The notes under the pieces: model-generated
Seen by the model: the letters and a program-made list of their open reading frames with translations, nothing else
The model's database searches: none
Told to the model about the DNA's origin: nothing
Position numbers and translations under genes: made by a program
Origin: an uncultured Faecalicatena sp.
GTDB taxonomy: Bacteria > Bacillota > Clostridia > Lachnospirales > Lachnospiraceae
Length of the DNA: 64,000 nucleotides
Reading direction: 5' to 3'
Assembly: GCA_902489075.1 (NCBI GenBank)
Contig: CABTYO010000003.1
Location: 75,696-139,695, forward strand
Shown here: one piece after another, positions 1 to 8,363 of the stretch
Numbering within the stretch: the stretch's first letter is position 1
How the letters are laid out: each line of letters opens with the position of its first letter

Positions 1-94
1 CCATCCGTCCCACCCTTCAATTCCATCCGTTTCCCCGCCCGGAATCCCTCCCGATGTATGCTTTCCCACCATCCGACCTGATGCATCCAGCGCA

Positions 95-351
95 GGAGAA
101 GCCGCGCTCAGCGCGCTTTCCCGAAGTGGCTGCTGGTTTCAAGGGCGTAGAATGAGTTTTAGAGGTACTTAATGAAACAGAGACGGATTTCACGGCACGA
201 AAGGGCTGAGCCGCGTTTGCATCAGGCAAACGGGGTGAATCCCTTTCGTGCCGTGAAATCCGCCTCTGTTTCATTTAGTACCTCTTAGCGCAATGGTCAG
301 CCCGTGGAACCAGCAGCCACTTCGGGAAAGCACGCTGAGTGGGGCTTCTCC
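95..351. repeat. Long imperfect inverted repeat (giant hairpin), left-edge element
   Basis: Bases 95-205 are nearly complementary to 241-351. The tip is a small hairpin, GTTTGC with GCAAAC, around 214-231. The inner arms (about 160-205 and 241-288) are almost perfect; the outer arms carry several substitutions and a mismatched internal loop near 140-158. Weaker complementarity continues outward to the window edge and towards the yeiH stop. I see no gene. Layout and a shared TGAAAC motif in the stem resemble the larger element at 54824-55619. Function unknown. Confidence 0.8.
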
Positions 352-399
352 TAAGCGTCCCCCCTGCATCCCCTCCCGGAAAAAGCACACATCCGATTC

Positions 400-1407
400 C
401 TACCAGATCCCCAGGAAGTACTGCATCCCCAAGCTGACGCATGCGATCCCCACCCAGCAGCAGAAGCCTGTGAAGATTGGTTTTGCCCCGGTTTTTATGA
501 GGTGGACGATGTTGGTGTTGATTCCAATTGCCGCCATGGCCATGATGATAAGGAATTTGCTCAAGTCCTTTAATGGCGCTGTTACGCTGGCGGGCAGATG
601 AAATACGGATGTTACTACGGCTGCAAGGATGAAGAACAGCACGAAGTAAGGGAAGGTTTTTCTGAGGCTGAAGGCAGAACCTTCCTCTTTTTTCTCTTTT
701 CTTTCTCCGTAGATGGCAAGTGCCAGGGTGATCGGGATGATTGCCAGTGTCCTTGTCATTTTTACAATGGCTGCCGCCTCAAGGGTATGGCTTCCATACA
801 TGCCGTCCCAGGCAGCTGCGGCTGCGGTGACGGATGAAGTGTCGTTGATGGCGGTCCCGGCAAAGAGACCGAACCCTTCATTGCTCAGGTGCAGCGCTCC
901 ACCCAGGGCAGGGAAGATCAGGGCGGCGATCACGTTGAAGAGGAAGATGACAGAGATGGACTGTGCAACTTCTTCATCGGACGCGCGGATGACCGGGGCT
1001 GTCGCTGCGATAGCGGAACCACCGCAGATAGAGGAGCCGACTCCGACCAGGATGGCGTTGTTTGGATGTAATTTTAATGCTTTATATAAGATAAAGGCGA
1101 TGATCAGTGAAGTGCTGATTGTGGAAATGATGATAGGCAGTGACTGGCGTCCTTTTGCCAGGATATCAGTCAGGTTCATGCCGAATCCAAGGAATACGAC
1201 TGCGGCCTGCAGGATTTTTTTGGATGTATAGGTGACACCCGGTTTTAGCGTATCTTTATTTCTGATCAGGAGTGTCAGGACCATACCGATCAGGATGGAA
1301 AATACCGGACCACCGATAACTGGTACGGCCTTGCCTAAGAACCAGGCTGGCACAGCGATTGCGAGGCAGAGCAGAAGCCCTGGACCGTTTTTCTTTAAAA
1401 AGTTCAT
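400..1407 (-). CDS. yeiH: YeiH/UPF0324-family putative sulfate exporter
   Basis: This 335-residue integral membrane protein has about ten hydrophobic segments and matches the YeiH/YadS (conserved hypothetical 698) family. Typical stretches include the N-terminal GPGLLLCLAIAVPAW segment, a central Gly/Ser-rich segment (VGVGSSICGGSAIAATAPV) and AGTAINDTSSVTAAAA. The family is annotated as putative sulfate exporters, but the substrate is not firmly established. It is transcribed away from a LysR regulator starting at 1735, the same pairing as yeiH and yeiE in enterobacteria, so that regulator probably controls it. The start is preceded by a purine-rich GGAGG site. Confidence 0.85.
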   Translation of the reverse strand: MNFLKKNGPGLLLCLAIAVPAWFLGKAVPVIGGPVFSILIGMVLTLLIRNKDTLKPGVTYTSKKILQAAVVFLGFGMNLTDILAKGRQSLPIIISTISTSLIIAFILYKALKLHPNNAILVGVGSSICGGSAIAATAPVIRASDEEVAQSISVIFLFNVIAALIFPALGGALHLSNEGFGLFAGTAINDTSSVTAAAAAWDGMYGSHTLEAAAIVKMTRTLAIIPITLALAIYGERKEKKEEGSAFSLRKTFPYFVLFFILAAVVTSVFHLPASVTAPLKDLSKFLIIMAMAAIGINTNIVHLIKTGAKPIFTGFCCWVGIACVSLGMQYFLGIW

Positions 1408-1541
1408 TTGTAATATCCTCCATTGTTTTTATATTGAAAATAATAATTCGCACGGCAGCCGGTACATCTGTGTGATGCGATTCTTGTAATAAGCCTGTTT
1501 TTGGAGCCTTTTTTGTTTTTAGGCCACTGTGCTTTTTTATA

Positions 1542-1705
1542 TTATCATAAACTTTGTATAAAATAAAGTTATATATATTTATTTTATGATAAAAATATGT
1601 TATTATCTATATGGAAAACATAAAAATATAAATGGACGGGGTCATATAGAAATGGGACCATATAGAAACGGAACCATATAGAAATGGAGCATATAGAGAC
1701 AGGAC
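1542..1705. promoter_or_regulatory. yeiH/LysR intergenic control region with palindromes and 16-bp repeats
   Basis: The AT-rich spacer holds a perfect 10-bp inverted repeat, TTATCATAAA (1542-1551) with TTTATGATAA (1583-1592). Nested in it is AACTTT (1550-1555) with AAAGTT (1565-1570), a layout common for LysR operators. Closer to the LysR start, four imperfect 15-16-bp direct repeats begin with CATATAGA at 1643, 1659, 1675 and 1690. Regulator binding is inferred. Confidence 0.55.
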
Positions 1706-1734
1706 CGCCCGGACTTAGAGTACAGGAGACTATC

Positions 1735-2619
1735 ATGTTAGATTTTCGGATGGAGACATTTCTTACAGTATGCCAGTATATGAATTTTACAAAAGCCGCA
1801 GAGGTGCTGAATATTACGCAGCCTGCGGTATCACAGCATGTGCGGCATCTGGAGAAGCATTATAAAGTGAAGCTGTTCCGCTATGAGGGCAAGAAGCCCA
1901 GACTGACGCCGGCGGGGGAGATGCTGCGCAGTGCGGCACTGACTATGACACACGATGAGATTTCCCTGGAGAAGAGAATGCAGAGTATGTCAAAGGAGCT
2001 GTTGGATATCCGTTTTGGGGCTACTATGACAGTCGGGGAAGCCGTAATGGCACGGATTTTGAAGCGGTATCTGGCAGAGTATCCGGAATCACATCTTCAT
2101 ATGGAAGTGGGGAACACACAGGAGCTGCTGCAGAAGATGGATCACGGAGAGATTGATTTTGCATTGGTAGAGGGGTTCTTTAAGAAGAGCGAATATGATT
2201 TTCTGCATTATTCTACGGAGAATTATATCGCTGTGTGCAGTCCGGATTATATTTTTCAGCGAAAGATCAGGAGACTGGAAGACTTATTTGGTGAGAGACT
2301 TCTGCTTCGGGAGCCGGGGTCAGGGACGAGAGAGGTGCTGGAGCGGTATCTGGATTCCCAGAATTTCAGCATCGATGATTTTGCAAAGACTGCGGAAATC
2401 GGGAGCCTGCATACAATTAAGGAGTTGACAAAAGAGGGGTTAGGTATTACATTTTTATATGAGGTCGCAGTCAGGGAAGAAATGGAAAAAGGAGAGCTTA
2501 TGGAGATCCGCATACGGGATTTTAAGCTCAGCCACGACTTTACCTTTATCTGGAGACGTGGAAGTATCTATGCGGATACGTACCGGACTCTGTTCCAGCG
2601 TTTTTCTGAGATGACATAG
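1735..2619 (+). CDS. LysR-family transcriptional regulator (YeiE/CysB-like)
   Basis: This is a LysR-type regulator of 294 residues. The N-terminal winged helix (residues about 1-62) carries FTKAAEVLNITQPAVSQHVRHL. The rest is a periplasmic-binding-like effector domain with the family motifs FALVEG and REPGSGTRE. I chose the ATG at 1735 because AGGAG lies six bases upstream; the in-frame ATG at 1684 sits inside the tandem repeats and has no ribosome site. Its divergent position next to yeiH suggests that it controls that exporter, as YeiE does elsewhere. The inducer is unknown. Confidence 0.88.
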   Translation: MLDFRMETFLTVCQYMNFTKAAEVLNITQPAVSQHVRHLEKHYKVKLFRYEGKKPRLTPAGEMLRSAALTMTHDEISLEKRMQSMSKELLDIRFGATMTVGEAVMARILKRYLAEYPESHLHMEVGNTQELLQKMDHGEIDFALVEGFFKKSEYDFLHYSTENYIAVCSPDYIFQRKIRRLEDLFGERLLLREPGSGTREVLERYLDSQNFSIDDFAKTAEIGSLHTIKELTKEGLGITFLYEVAVREEMEKGELMEIRIRDFKLSHDFTFIWRRGSIYADTYRTLFQRFSEMT

Positions 2620-2751
2620 GAACTGCTGAATCAGGCAGTTATAGCAGAAAAAGACGGATATAGGGAGCCAAAGGTCACACAGCGGTCATGACAGATGATG
2701 GGATGTGCAGCTTTTGACTGCGGTTACAATAAGAAAAGAGGAATTGCGAAG

Positions 2752-3498
2752 ATGTTACAGGTAGAACATTTATCATATGATGTAAAAGAGGAGGGCAGAC
2801 AGTCAGAGATTCTTTCTGATGTCAGCTTTTCTGTTGCCGATGGTGAGATGCTGGTGATCACAGGTCCTAACGGGGGCGGTAAGTCTACACTGGCGAAGCT
2901 TTTGATGGGGATCAACAGGCAGACAGCAGGGAAGATCCTTTTAAATGGAGAGGATATCACGGATATGTCCATCAATGAGCGGGCAAAGGCGGGCATGGGA
3001 TTTGCGTTCCAGCAGCCGCCGCGTTTTAAGGGAATGACGGTGAGAAGACTGTTATCACTTGCCGCGGGTACATCACTTTCAGAAGATGAGTGCTGTTCTC
3101 TGTTAAGCAGTGTGGGGCTGTGTGCCATGGAATATATTGACAGAGAGGCGGATGCGACGCTCTCCGGCGGGGAGATGAAGCGGATCGAGATTGCGACGGT
3201 GCTTGCGAAGCATCACGATATCTGTATTTTTGATGAGCCGGAGGCAGGGATTGACCTGTGGAGCTTTTCCATGCTGATCAAGCGTTTTGAGAAGATCCAT
3301 AAGGCGAAGAAGGAGAGCCTGATCCTCATTTCCCATCAGGAGAGGATCATTCAGATGGCGGACCGTATTATGGTGATCTCGGATGGAAAGGTTGACTCGA
3401 TCGGTGCAGCAGATGAGATCATGCCGCAGCTGTTCAGTCAGGGACCGGAGGCATGTGTCTGCGGACAGCAAAAAGGAGGTGATCTCTGTGAAGCTTAA
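2752..3498 (+). CDS. sufC: SufC-like Fe-S assembly ATPase
   Basis: This is a 248-residue soluble ABC-type ATPase. Walker A GPNGGGKST is at residues 38-46, the signature LSGGEMKRIE starts at 137, and Walker B ends in FDEP at 161-164. The EPEAGIDLWSF stretch after Walker B and the lack of any permease partner point to SufC rather than a transporter. It overlaps the following SufB-like gene by 11 bases. The pair has no SufS, SufU or SufD nearby, like the two-gene minimal SUF systems. The start at 2752 has GAGG upstream; the longer ORF does not look like family sequence. Confidence 0.85.
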   Translation: MLQVEHLSYDVKEEGRQSEILSDVSFSVADGEMLVITGPNGGGKSTLAKLLMGINRQTAGKILLNGEDITDMSINERAKAGMGFAFQQPPRFKGMTVRRLLSLAAGTSLSEDECCSLLSSVGLCAMEYIDREADATLSGGEMKRIEIATVLAKHHDICIFDEPEAGIDLWSFSMLIKRFEKIHKAKKESLILISHQERIIQMADRIMVISDGKVDSIGAADEIMPQLFSQGPEACVCGQQKGGDLCEA

Positions 3499-4420
3499 TG
3501 AACTTAACGAAGCAGCAGAAAATGTACTCAAGGTGATTGATTCTTATGGCTTTAAGGAGGAGGGCGCTTATAACCTCCGTCTGAACGGAATGGCTGTGTG
3601 TCACGGTGACAGCCGCCATATCAGAATCGTGAAGAAGGAAGATAAGCCGGGGATCGATATTTTTATCAGCGGTGAGGCGAAGGACGAACAGGTGCACATT
3701 CCTGTTGTGATGTCTGAATCCGGTATGAAGGATGTTGTTTACAATGATTTTTATATAGAGGACGGAGCCGATGTGACGATTATTGCGGGCTGTGGAATCC
3801 ACAATGACGGGTGCAGCGAGAGCCGCCATGACGGAATCCATGCGTTCCATGTGGGGAAGGATGCCAATGTGAAGTATGTGGAGAACCATTACGCAGAGGG
3901 CAGTGGAACTGGCGGGAAGGTCCTGAACCCGGTGACGAAGATCTACGTGGGCGAGAATTCCATCTTTACTCTGGAGACAACACAGATCAAGGGTGTCGAT
4001 TCTACGGAGAGGGAGACATTTATCGAACTGGCAGAAGGGGCGAAGCTTTTCGTGACGGAGAAGCTGATGACTCATGATGCACAGAGTGCGGTTTCCAATA
4101 TGGATGTCCAGTTAAACGGGGAGAACAGTTCTGCAAGGATCGTGTCACGTTCCGTTGCAAAAGGGAATTCCAGACAGGTCTTCCACCCGAGGGCAGTGGG
4201 GAACAGCCTGTGCCACGCCCATGTGCAGTGCGATTCTATTATCATGGACCAGGCGGAGATCAGCTCGATTCCTGAGATCAATGCAAAGCATGTGGATGCA
4301 CAGATCGTGCATGAGGCGGCGATCGGACGGATCAATGACGAGCAGCTTGTCAAGCTTCGGACCTTCGGAATGTCTGAGGAAGAGGCAGAGGCAGTCATCA
4401 TCGAGACGTTCCTGAATTAG
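3488..4420 (+). CDS. SufB/SufD-family Fe-S scaffold protein, short form
   Basis: This protein (310 residues) has the SufB/D beta-helix core and C-terminal helices. It keeps Cys248 in QCDSIIM and the VHEA motif (His275, Glu276), matching the Cys and Glu that E. coli SufB uses for cluster assembly. At 310 residues it is much shorter than classical SufB (about 480), resembling SmsB of minimal SUF systems. A GTG start at 3488 is chosen because AGGAGG (3474-3479) lies eight bases upstream. Translation is probably coupled to sufC. It presumably forms the scaffold complex with the upstream ATPase. Confidence 0.85.
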   Translation: MKLNELNEAAENVLKVIDSYGFKEEGAYNLRLNGMAVCHGDSRHIRIVKKEDKPGIDIFISGEAKDEQVHIPVVMSESGMKDVVYNDFYIEDGADVTIIAGCGIHNDGCSESRHDGIHAFHVGKDANVKYVENHYAEGSGTGGKVLNPVTKIYVGENSIFTLETTQIKGVDSTERETFIELAEGAKLFVTEKLMTHDAQSAVSNMDVQLNGENSSARIVSRSVAKGNSRQVFHPRAVGNSLCHAHVQCDSIIMDQAEISSIPEINAKHVDAQIVHEAAIGRINDEQLVKLRTFGMSEEEAEAVIIETFLN

Positions 4421-4489
4421 GAAAGAGAAGCATTCATCAGACTTCCTGGAATAACCGGGCAGAAGATGGATGGAGAAATAGACAGAAAT

Positions 4490-4730
4490 AAAGTATACCA
4501 GGAGGGCATCCCGTAATACATGCCCTGCGGGCGGGTCTGCAGCTTACGCTGCAGATAAAAGTATACCCATAGGGCATCCCGTAATCCATGCCCTGACGGG
4601 CGGGCAGCGGCAAAGCTGCTGAATAAAGTATGTTTTGACCGGCATTTCCGGGAAATCTGGCTTTCAGATTTTGTCGGACTGCCGGTCAAACTATACCCGG
4701 AGTGCATTCCATGGTGTCTGCCCTGACAGG
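4490..4730. repeat. Four degenerate 63-68-bp repeats with internal hairpins
   Basis: Copies begin with AAAGTATAC-like sequence near 4490, 4558, 4625 and 4688. The first two share GGGCATCCCGTAAT and ATGCCCTG, which form a hairpin. They then have a second stem (CTGCAGC with GCTGCAG, or GCAGC with GCTGC). The third copy has a GACCGGCA/TGCCGGTC stem. There is no open reading frame of note, so this is a structured intergenic repeat of unknown role. Confidence 0.65.
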
Positions 4731-4833
4731 TTGAGGGACAGACACAGGTTGAGAGACAGACACAGGTTGAAGGGCAGATACAGGTCGAGGGACAGTCACA
4801 GGTAGAGGTATAGATACAGGTTGAAGTACAAGG
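4726..4833 (+). repeat. Six tandem 18-bp repeats upstream of the DUF89 gene
   Basis: Six consecutive 18-bp units begin with ACAGGTTGAG or close variants at 4726, 4744, 4762, 4780, 4798 and 4816. The last runs into the ribosome-binding site of the next gene. The unit length is a multiple of three, but no start codon suggests that it is translated. Copy number could vary between strains. Confidence 0.8.
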
Positions 4834-4845
4834 AGGAGAATGCAT

Positions 4846-5733
4846 ATGAAAATCAGTGCAGCCTGCATCCGCTGTATGGTGGACAGGCAGGAGGATCACA
4901 TAAAGGATATGCAGGATGAGCATCAAAAATCTGCATACATGAAGGAAATCCTGCGTATTATAGGAAATAGTGACGAGGATGCCACAGCGCCGCTTTTGAC
5001 GGCAGAAGTGCAGAAGGCTTATCAGAAATATTTTGGTGAAGCGCCGGACTACAGTGAGATCAAACACTCTTTTAACCAGAAGATGCTGGCAGTGGAGAAT
5101 GAGATCCGCAGGGAAATCCATGAGAATCCCCATCCGCTTCAGTGTGCCCTTTCTTTTGCAAGGACGGGAAATTATATTGATTATGGCGCTATGACAGAGG
5201 TGAAGGATTCTATCCTGGAGGCTCTGGTAAAAGAAGCCGGGCAGAAGAAGGTGGATGAGCAGACTCTTAAGATGTTTACAGAGGAACTTGAAAAGGCCAA
5301 AAGCCTGGTCTATATCACGGATAATTGTGGTGAGATCGTACTGGATAAGCTTTTGATTGAATTGATCCGGGAACTTTACCCGAAGATCTCGGTGACGGCA
5401 GTGGTCAGAGGAGAACCGGTGCTTAACGATGCGACCTATAAGGACGCGGTGGAGACAGGACTCACCGGGATTGTGCCTGTGGTCGGGAATGGGACCGATA
5501 TTGCGGGAACCTCCCTCAAACATATCAATGAGGAGACCTCAGAGCTGATCCGTGGTGCCGATGTGATCGTGGCAAAGGGACAGGGGAACTTCGAGACTCT
5601 GCATGGATGCGGGATGAACATTTACTATCTGTTCCTCTGCAAGTGTGACTGGTTCGTAAAGAGATTTCAGATGGAAAAGAATGGGGGGATTTTCGTTCAC
5701 GAGAGTATGCTCGGGGCGGAATTTAAGAAGTGA
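4846..5733 (+). CDS. DUF89 / ARMT1-like damage-control phosphatase
   Basis: This 295-residue protein belongs to the DUF89 (ARMT1-like) metal-dependent phosphatase family, which removes damaged or overflow sugar-phosphate metabolites. It shows CxxC near the N-terminus (Cys7, Cys10), typical of the prokaryotic subfamily. The DNCGE metal and phosphate motif starts at residue 159, followed by RGEPVLNDAT, GNGTD and AKGQGNFE. The ATG at 4846 is preferred over that at 4840 because AGGAGG (4831-4836) is nine bases away. It overlaps the next gene by one base, so the two are probably co-expressed. The substrate is not predictable. Confidence 0.85.
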   Translation: MKISAACIRCMVDRQEDHIKDMQDEHQKSAYMKEILRIIGNSDEDATAPLLTAEVQKAYQKYFGEAPDYSEIKHSFNQKMLAVENEIRREIHENPHPLQCALSFARTGNYIDYGAMTEVKDSILEALVKEAGQKKVDEQTLKMFTEELEKAKSLVYITDNCGEIVLDKLLIELIRELYPKISVTAVVRGEPVLNDATYKDAVETGLTGIVPVVGNGTDIAGTSLKHINEETSELIRGADVIVAKGQGNFETLHGCGMNIYYLFLCKCDWFVKRFQMEKNGGIFVHESMLGAEFKK

Positions 5734-6596
5734 TGAAGAAAAAATATTTAGGAGTTGTCTATATTGTCATATCCGCTTTCTGTTTTGCAATGATGGCGGT
5801 ATTTGTGCGCCTGTCCGGGAATCTGCCATCGATCCAGAAGAGCTTTTTCAGAAATCTGGTGTCCCTCGTTTTTGCATTTGTAATTCTGAAAAAGAATGGG
5901 GTATGGTTCTCAGGAAAAAGGGAGAATATCAAGTATCTGCTGATCCGTTCCGCAGCCGGAACGGTCGGGATTCTGTGTAATTTTTATGCGGTTGACAGGA
6001 TGGTGCTTTCGGATGCATCCATGCTGAATAAGATGTCACCGTTTTTTGTTATTATTTTCAGCTTCTTTATCTTGAAAGAAAAGATTAAGCCGCCGCAGAT
6101 TCTGATCGTGGCGGGCGCGTTTCTGGGGAGCCTTCTGATCATTAAGCCGACGGCGGATATCTTTCGTTCTCCGGCAGCGCTTGTGGGACTGGTCGGCGGA
6201 ATGGCGGCGGGGCTGGCCTATACGTATGTCAGGCTGCTGGGTGGAAAAGGGGAGAAGGGACCGTTTGTGGTCTTTGCCTTCTCCACATTTTCCTGTGTTG
6301 TGACACTGCCGTTCTTAATTTTCCAGTTTCATCCGATGAGTGTAATGCAGACACTTTCCCTTCTGATGGCAGGGCTTTGTGCCGCGGGGGGACAGTTTGC
6401 AGTGACAGCAGCTTATTTCCATGCACCTGCAAGGGAGATTTCCGTATACGATTATTCGCAGATTATTTTCTCGGCGCTTCTTGGATTCTTCATATTCAGG
6501 CAGCTGCCGGATGTGTTAAGCTGGATCGGGTACGGCGTAATCTGTGTCATGGCGGTGCTGATGTTTCTGTATAATAACAGGAAGGAACGGCTGTGA
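5733..6596 (+). CDS. EamA/DMT-family transporter
   Basis: This is a membrane protein of about 287 residues with ten predicted helices in two EamA repeats. Typical sequence includes SGNLPSIQKSFFRN in the first repeat and SVYDYSQIIFSALLGFFIF near the end. The family exports or exchanges small metabolites such as amino acids or nucleotide precursors. The ATG overlaps the stop of the DUF89 gene, and a GTG three bases upstream is also possible. The tight pairing suggests a shared metabolite-clearing role, but the substrate is unknown. Confidence 0.85.
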   Translation: MKKKYLGVVYIVISAFCFAMMAVFVRLSGNLPSIQKSFFRNLVSLVFAFVILKKNGVWFSGKRENIKYLLIRSAAGTVGILCNFYAVDRMVLSDASMLNKMSPFFVIIFSFFILKEKIKPPQILIVAGAFLGSLLIIKPTADIFRSPAALVGLVGGMAAGLAYTYVRLLGGKGEKGPFVVFAFSTFSCVVTLPFLIFQFHPMSVMQTLSLLMAGLCAAGGQFAVTAAYFHAPAREISVYDYSQIIFSALLGFFIFRQLPDVLSWIGYGVICVMAVLMFLYNNRKERL

Positions 6597-6602
6597 GGTT
6601 TT

Positions 6603-6624
6603 TGTGACATTTTGCTGGTATGCT
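6603..6624 (+). promoter_or_regulatory. Possible autoregulated promoter of the response-regulator operon
   Basis: TGTGACATTTT (6603-6613) is followed by TATGCT (6619-6624), just before the ribosome site. The same 11-mer recurs at 8411-8421 upstream of the ABC genes of this module, so it could be the regulator's binding site. This rests on two copies only. Confidence 0.35.
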
Positions 6625-6643
6625 GTTTCAGGGAGGTGACAAT

Positions 6644-7327
6644 ATGAGAATCTTAGTAGTTGAAGATGACCGCCTTTTGAATACGACACTTTGCTATAAC
6701 CTGTCTGCTGCTGGCTATGTGGCAGATTCTGCCCTTTCTCAAAAAGAGGCGGTACAGTTTTTTGAAAGGCAGGAGTACGATCTGATCGTTCTTGATGTGA
6801 ACCTGCCGGATGGCAGCGGTTTTGATTTTTGTCGGAAAGTAAAAGAACGAAGGCAGGATATGGCAGTTGTATTTTTGACAGCAAATGACATGGAGAGTGA
6901 TATGTTAAAGGGGTATGAACTGGGGGCGGATGATTATGTAACCAAACCATTTCTCATGAGCGTGTTCCAGAAGAAAGTAAAAGCCCTGCTTTCTCGTGTG
7001 ACCAGGCAGACGGGCAGTGACTGCTATGACGATGGGAATCTTGTGATCAACTTCTCGGAGATGACCGCGGCAATGGCTGGGAAACCAGTTCTGTTTACCC
7101 CCATGGAATACAGACTTTTAAAGGTAATGACCAGAAATCCGAAAATAGTTCTGACCAGACAGGTGCTGTTGGAGAAATTATGGGATATTGATGAAAACTT
7201 TGTGGACGAGCATGCACTTACAGCGGCGGTCAGCCGGGTACGCAGTAAGATTGAGACAAAAAAGTATTGTTATATCAAGACAGTTTACGGCATGGGCTAC
7301 ATGTGGATCGGAGGAGCAGACAGATGA
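6644..7327 (+). CDS. OmpR-family response regulator (peptide-stress module)
   Basis: This 227-residue regulator has an N-terminal receiver domain (acidic pocket ED at 7-9, phospho-acceptor Asp51 in IVLDVNLPDG, KPF near 105) and a C-terminal winged helix ending in YIKTVYGMGYMW. The start at 6644 follows GGAGGTGA; the upstream in-frame ATG adds only non-family residues. It overlaps the kinase gene (ATGA). Together with the kinase and the ABC pair downstream it resembles BceRS-BceAB or related antimicrobial-peptide response modules. A direct target is likely to be the ABC operon. Confidence 0.9.
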   Translation: MRILVVEDDRLLNTTLCYNLSAAGYVADSALSQKEAVQFFERQEYDLIVLDVNLPDGSGFDFCRKVKERRQDMAVVFLTANDMESDMLKGYELGADDYVTKPFLMSVFQKKVKALLSRVTRQTGSDCYDDGNLVINFSEMTAAMAGKPVLFTPMEYRLLKVMTRNPKIVLTRQVLLEKLWDIDENFVDEHALTAAVSRVRSKIETKKYCYIKTVYGMGYMWIGGADR

Positions 7328-8352
7328 CAGCAGAAAAGCTATCCATCAACAAGGTGTGTGTATTGATGGGGAGCATACTTACGGTAATTTCAATCGGTAT
7401 GGTGTTCCTGATCTATTTCCTGACAGAAAGCAGGACCGCGATGTTCAGTGTACTGGTCTATCTGGCAGTTGTTCTGCTGGGAACATTCGGGTTCCTCTTA
7501 TTTGTACGCAGAAAACTGACCCTGTTTTCCGATCTGCTATGCCGGGTTCTGGACAGTATGATGTCATCCGATGAGGAACTTTTACAGCCTGTTGATGATG
7601 AGAGCCTCTTTTATAAAGTTCATCACCGCCTGGACCGGCTCTATGAAGTGCTCAAGGAAAGTAAGAACAGTGTGGCAAAGGAGCGGGCGGACCTTAAGGA
7701 ACTGATTTCAGATATTTCCCATCAGGTAAAAACGCCTGTTGCAAACCTTAAAATGCTGGATGCAACGCTGCTGGAGCAATCTGTTCCACCCGAAAAACAG
7801 AAAGAGTTTCTTCTGGCAATGGAAAGCCAGCTGGATAAACTGGATTTTCTAATGCAGGCAATGGTTAAGACTTCCCGACTGGAAACCGGAATGATTTCCC
7901 TGGAAAAGAGAATACAGCCAGTCTATGATACCCTCGCCTCTGCGCTGGGCGGCATCCTTTTGAATGCCGAGAAGAAACAGATTACGGTCACGGTAAACTG
8001 TCCTGAGACTCTTGCTGTTTCCCATGACCGTAAATGGACGGGGGAGGCACTGTTTAATATTCTGGATAACGCAGTAAAGTATACACCTGTGGGCGGAAAA
8101 ATCGGAGTAACAGTGTCCTGCCTGGAAATGTATGTAAAGATTGCAGTAGCCGATACCGGCAGAGGAATCCCGGAACAGCATCAGGGAACCATTTTTAAAC
8201 GGTTCTACCGGGAAGAGGATGTGCATGATGTGGAAGGCATCGGCATTGGCCTGTATCTGGCCCGCGAGATTATTACCATGCAGGGCGGGTACATCAGGGT
8301 GGATTCGGAGATTGGATGTGGTTCTACTTTTTCAGTTTTTCTTTTAAGATGA
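7324..8352 (+). CDS. Sensor histidine kinase, short intramembrane-sensing type
   Basis: The protein is 342 residues. Two transmembrane segments (about residues 12-35 and 40-60) are separated by only a few residues, so it has almost no extracellular sensor, as in BceS-type kinases. The dimerisation helix carries SDISHQVKTP with His133 as phospho-acceptor. The ATPase domain has DNAVKY, DTGRGIP and GIGLYLAREI. GGAGG nine bases upstream supports the ATG at 7324. Such kinases usually sense through the partner ABC permease, here probably the 843-residue protein encoded downstream. Confidence 0.9.
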   Translation: MTAEKLSINKVCVLMGSILTVISIGMVFLIYFLTESRTAMFSVLVYLAVVLLGTFGFLLFVRRKLTLFSDLLCRVLDSMMSSDEELLQPVDDESLFYKVHHRLDRLYEVLKESKNSVAKERADLKELISDISHQVKTPVANLKMLDATLLEQSVPPEKQKEFLLAMESQLDKLDFLMQAMVKTSRLETGMISLEKRIQPVYDTLASALGGILLNAEKKQITVTVNCPETLAVSHDRKWTGEALFNILDNAVKYTPVGGKIGVTVSCLEMYVKIAVADTGRGIPEQHQGTIFKRFYREEDVHDVEGIGIGLYLAREIITMQGGYIRVDSEIGCGSTFSVFLLR

Positions 8353-8363
8353 GAAAAAAGTGT

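Noticed and set aside
713..1231. 172-residue plus-strand frame opposite yeiH
   Set aside because: Antisense shadow of a membrane-protein gene; the minus frame matches a known family throughout.
2620..2645. AACTGC/GCAGTT hairpin after the LysR gene as terminator
   Set aside because: The stem is only six base pairs and has no T tract.
4726..4833. 18-bp tandem repeats considered as CRISPR or iteron origin
   Set aside because: Units are contiguous without spacers, and no Rep gene or AT-rich unwinding element is adjacent.
4417..5523. 368-residue minus-strand frame opposite the DUF89 gene
   Set aside because: It is antisense to a clear family protein and the repeat arrays; Cys/Thr/Ser-rich tail comes from the 18-bp repeats.
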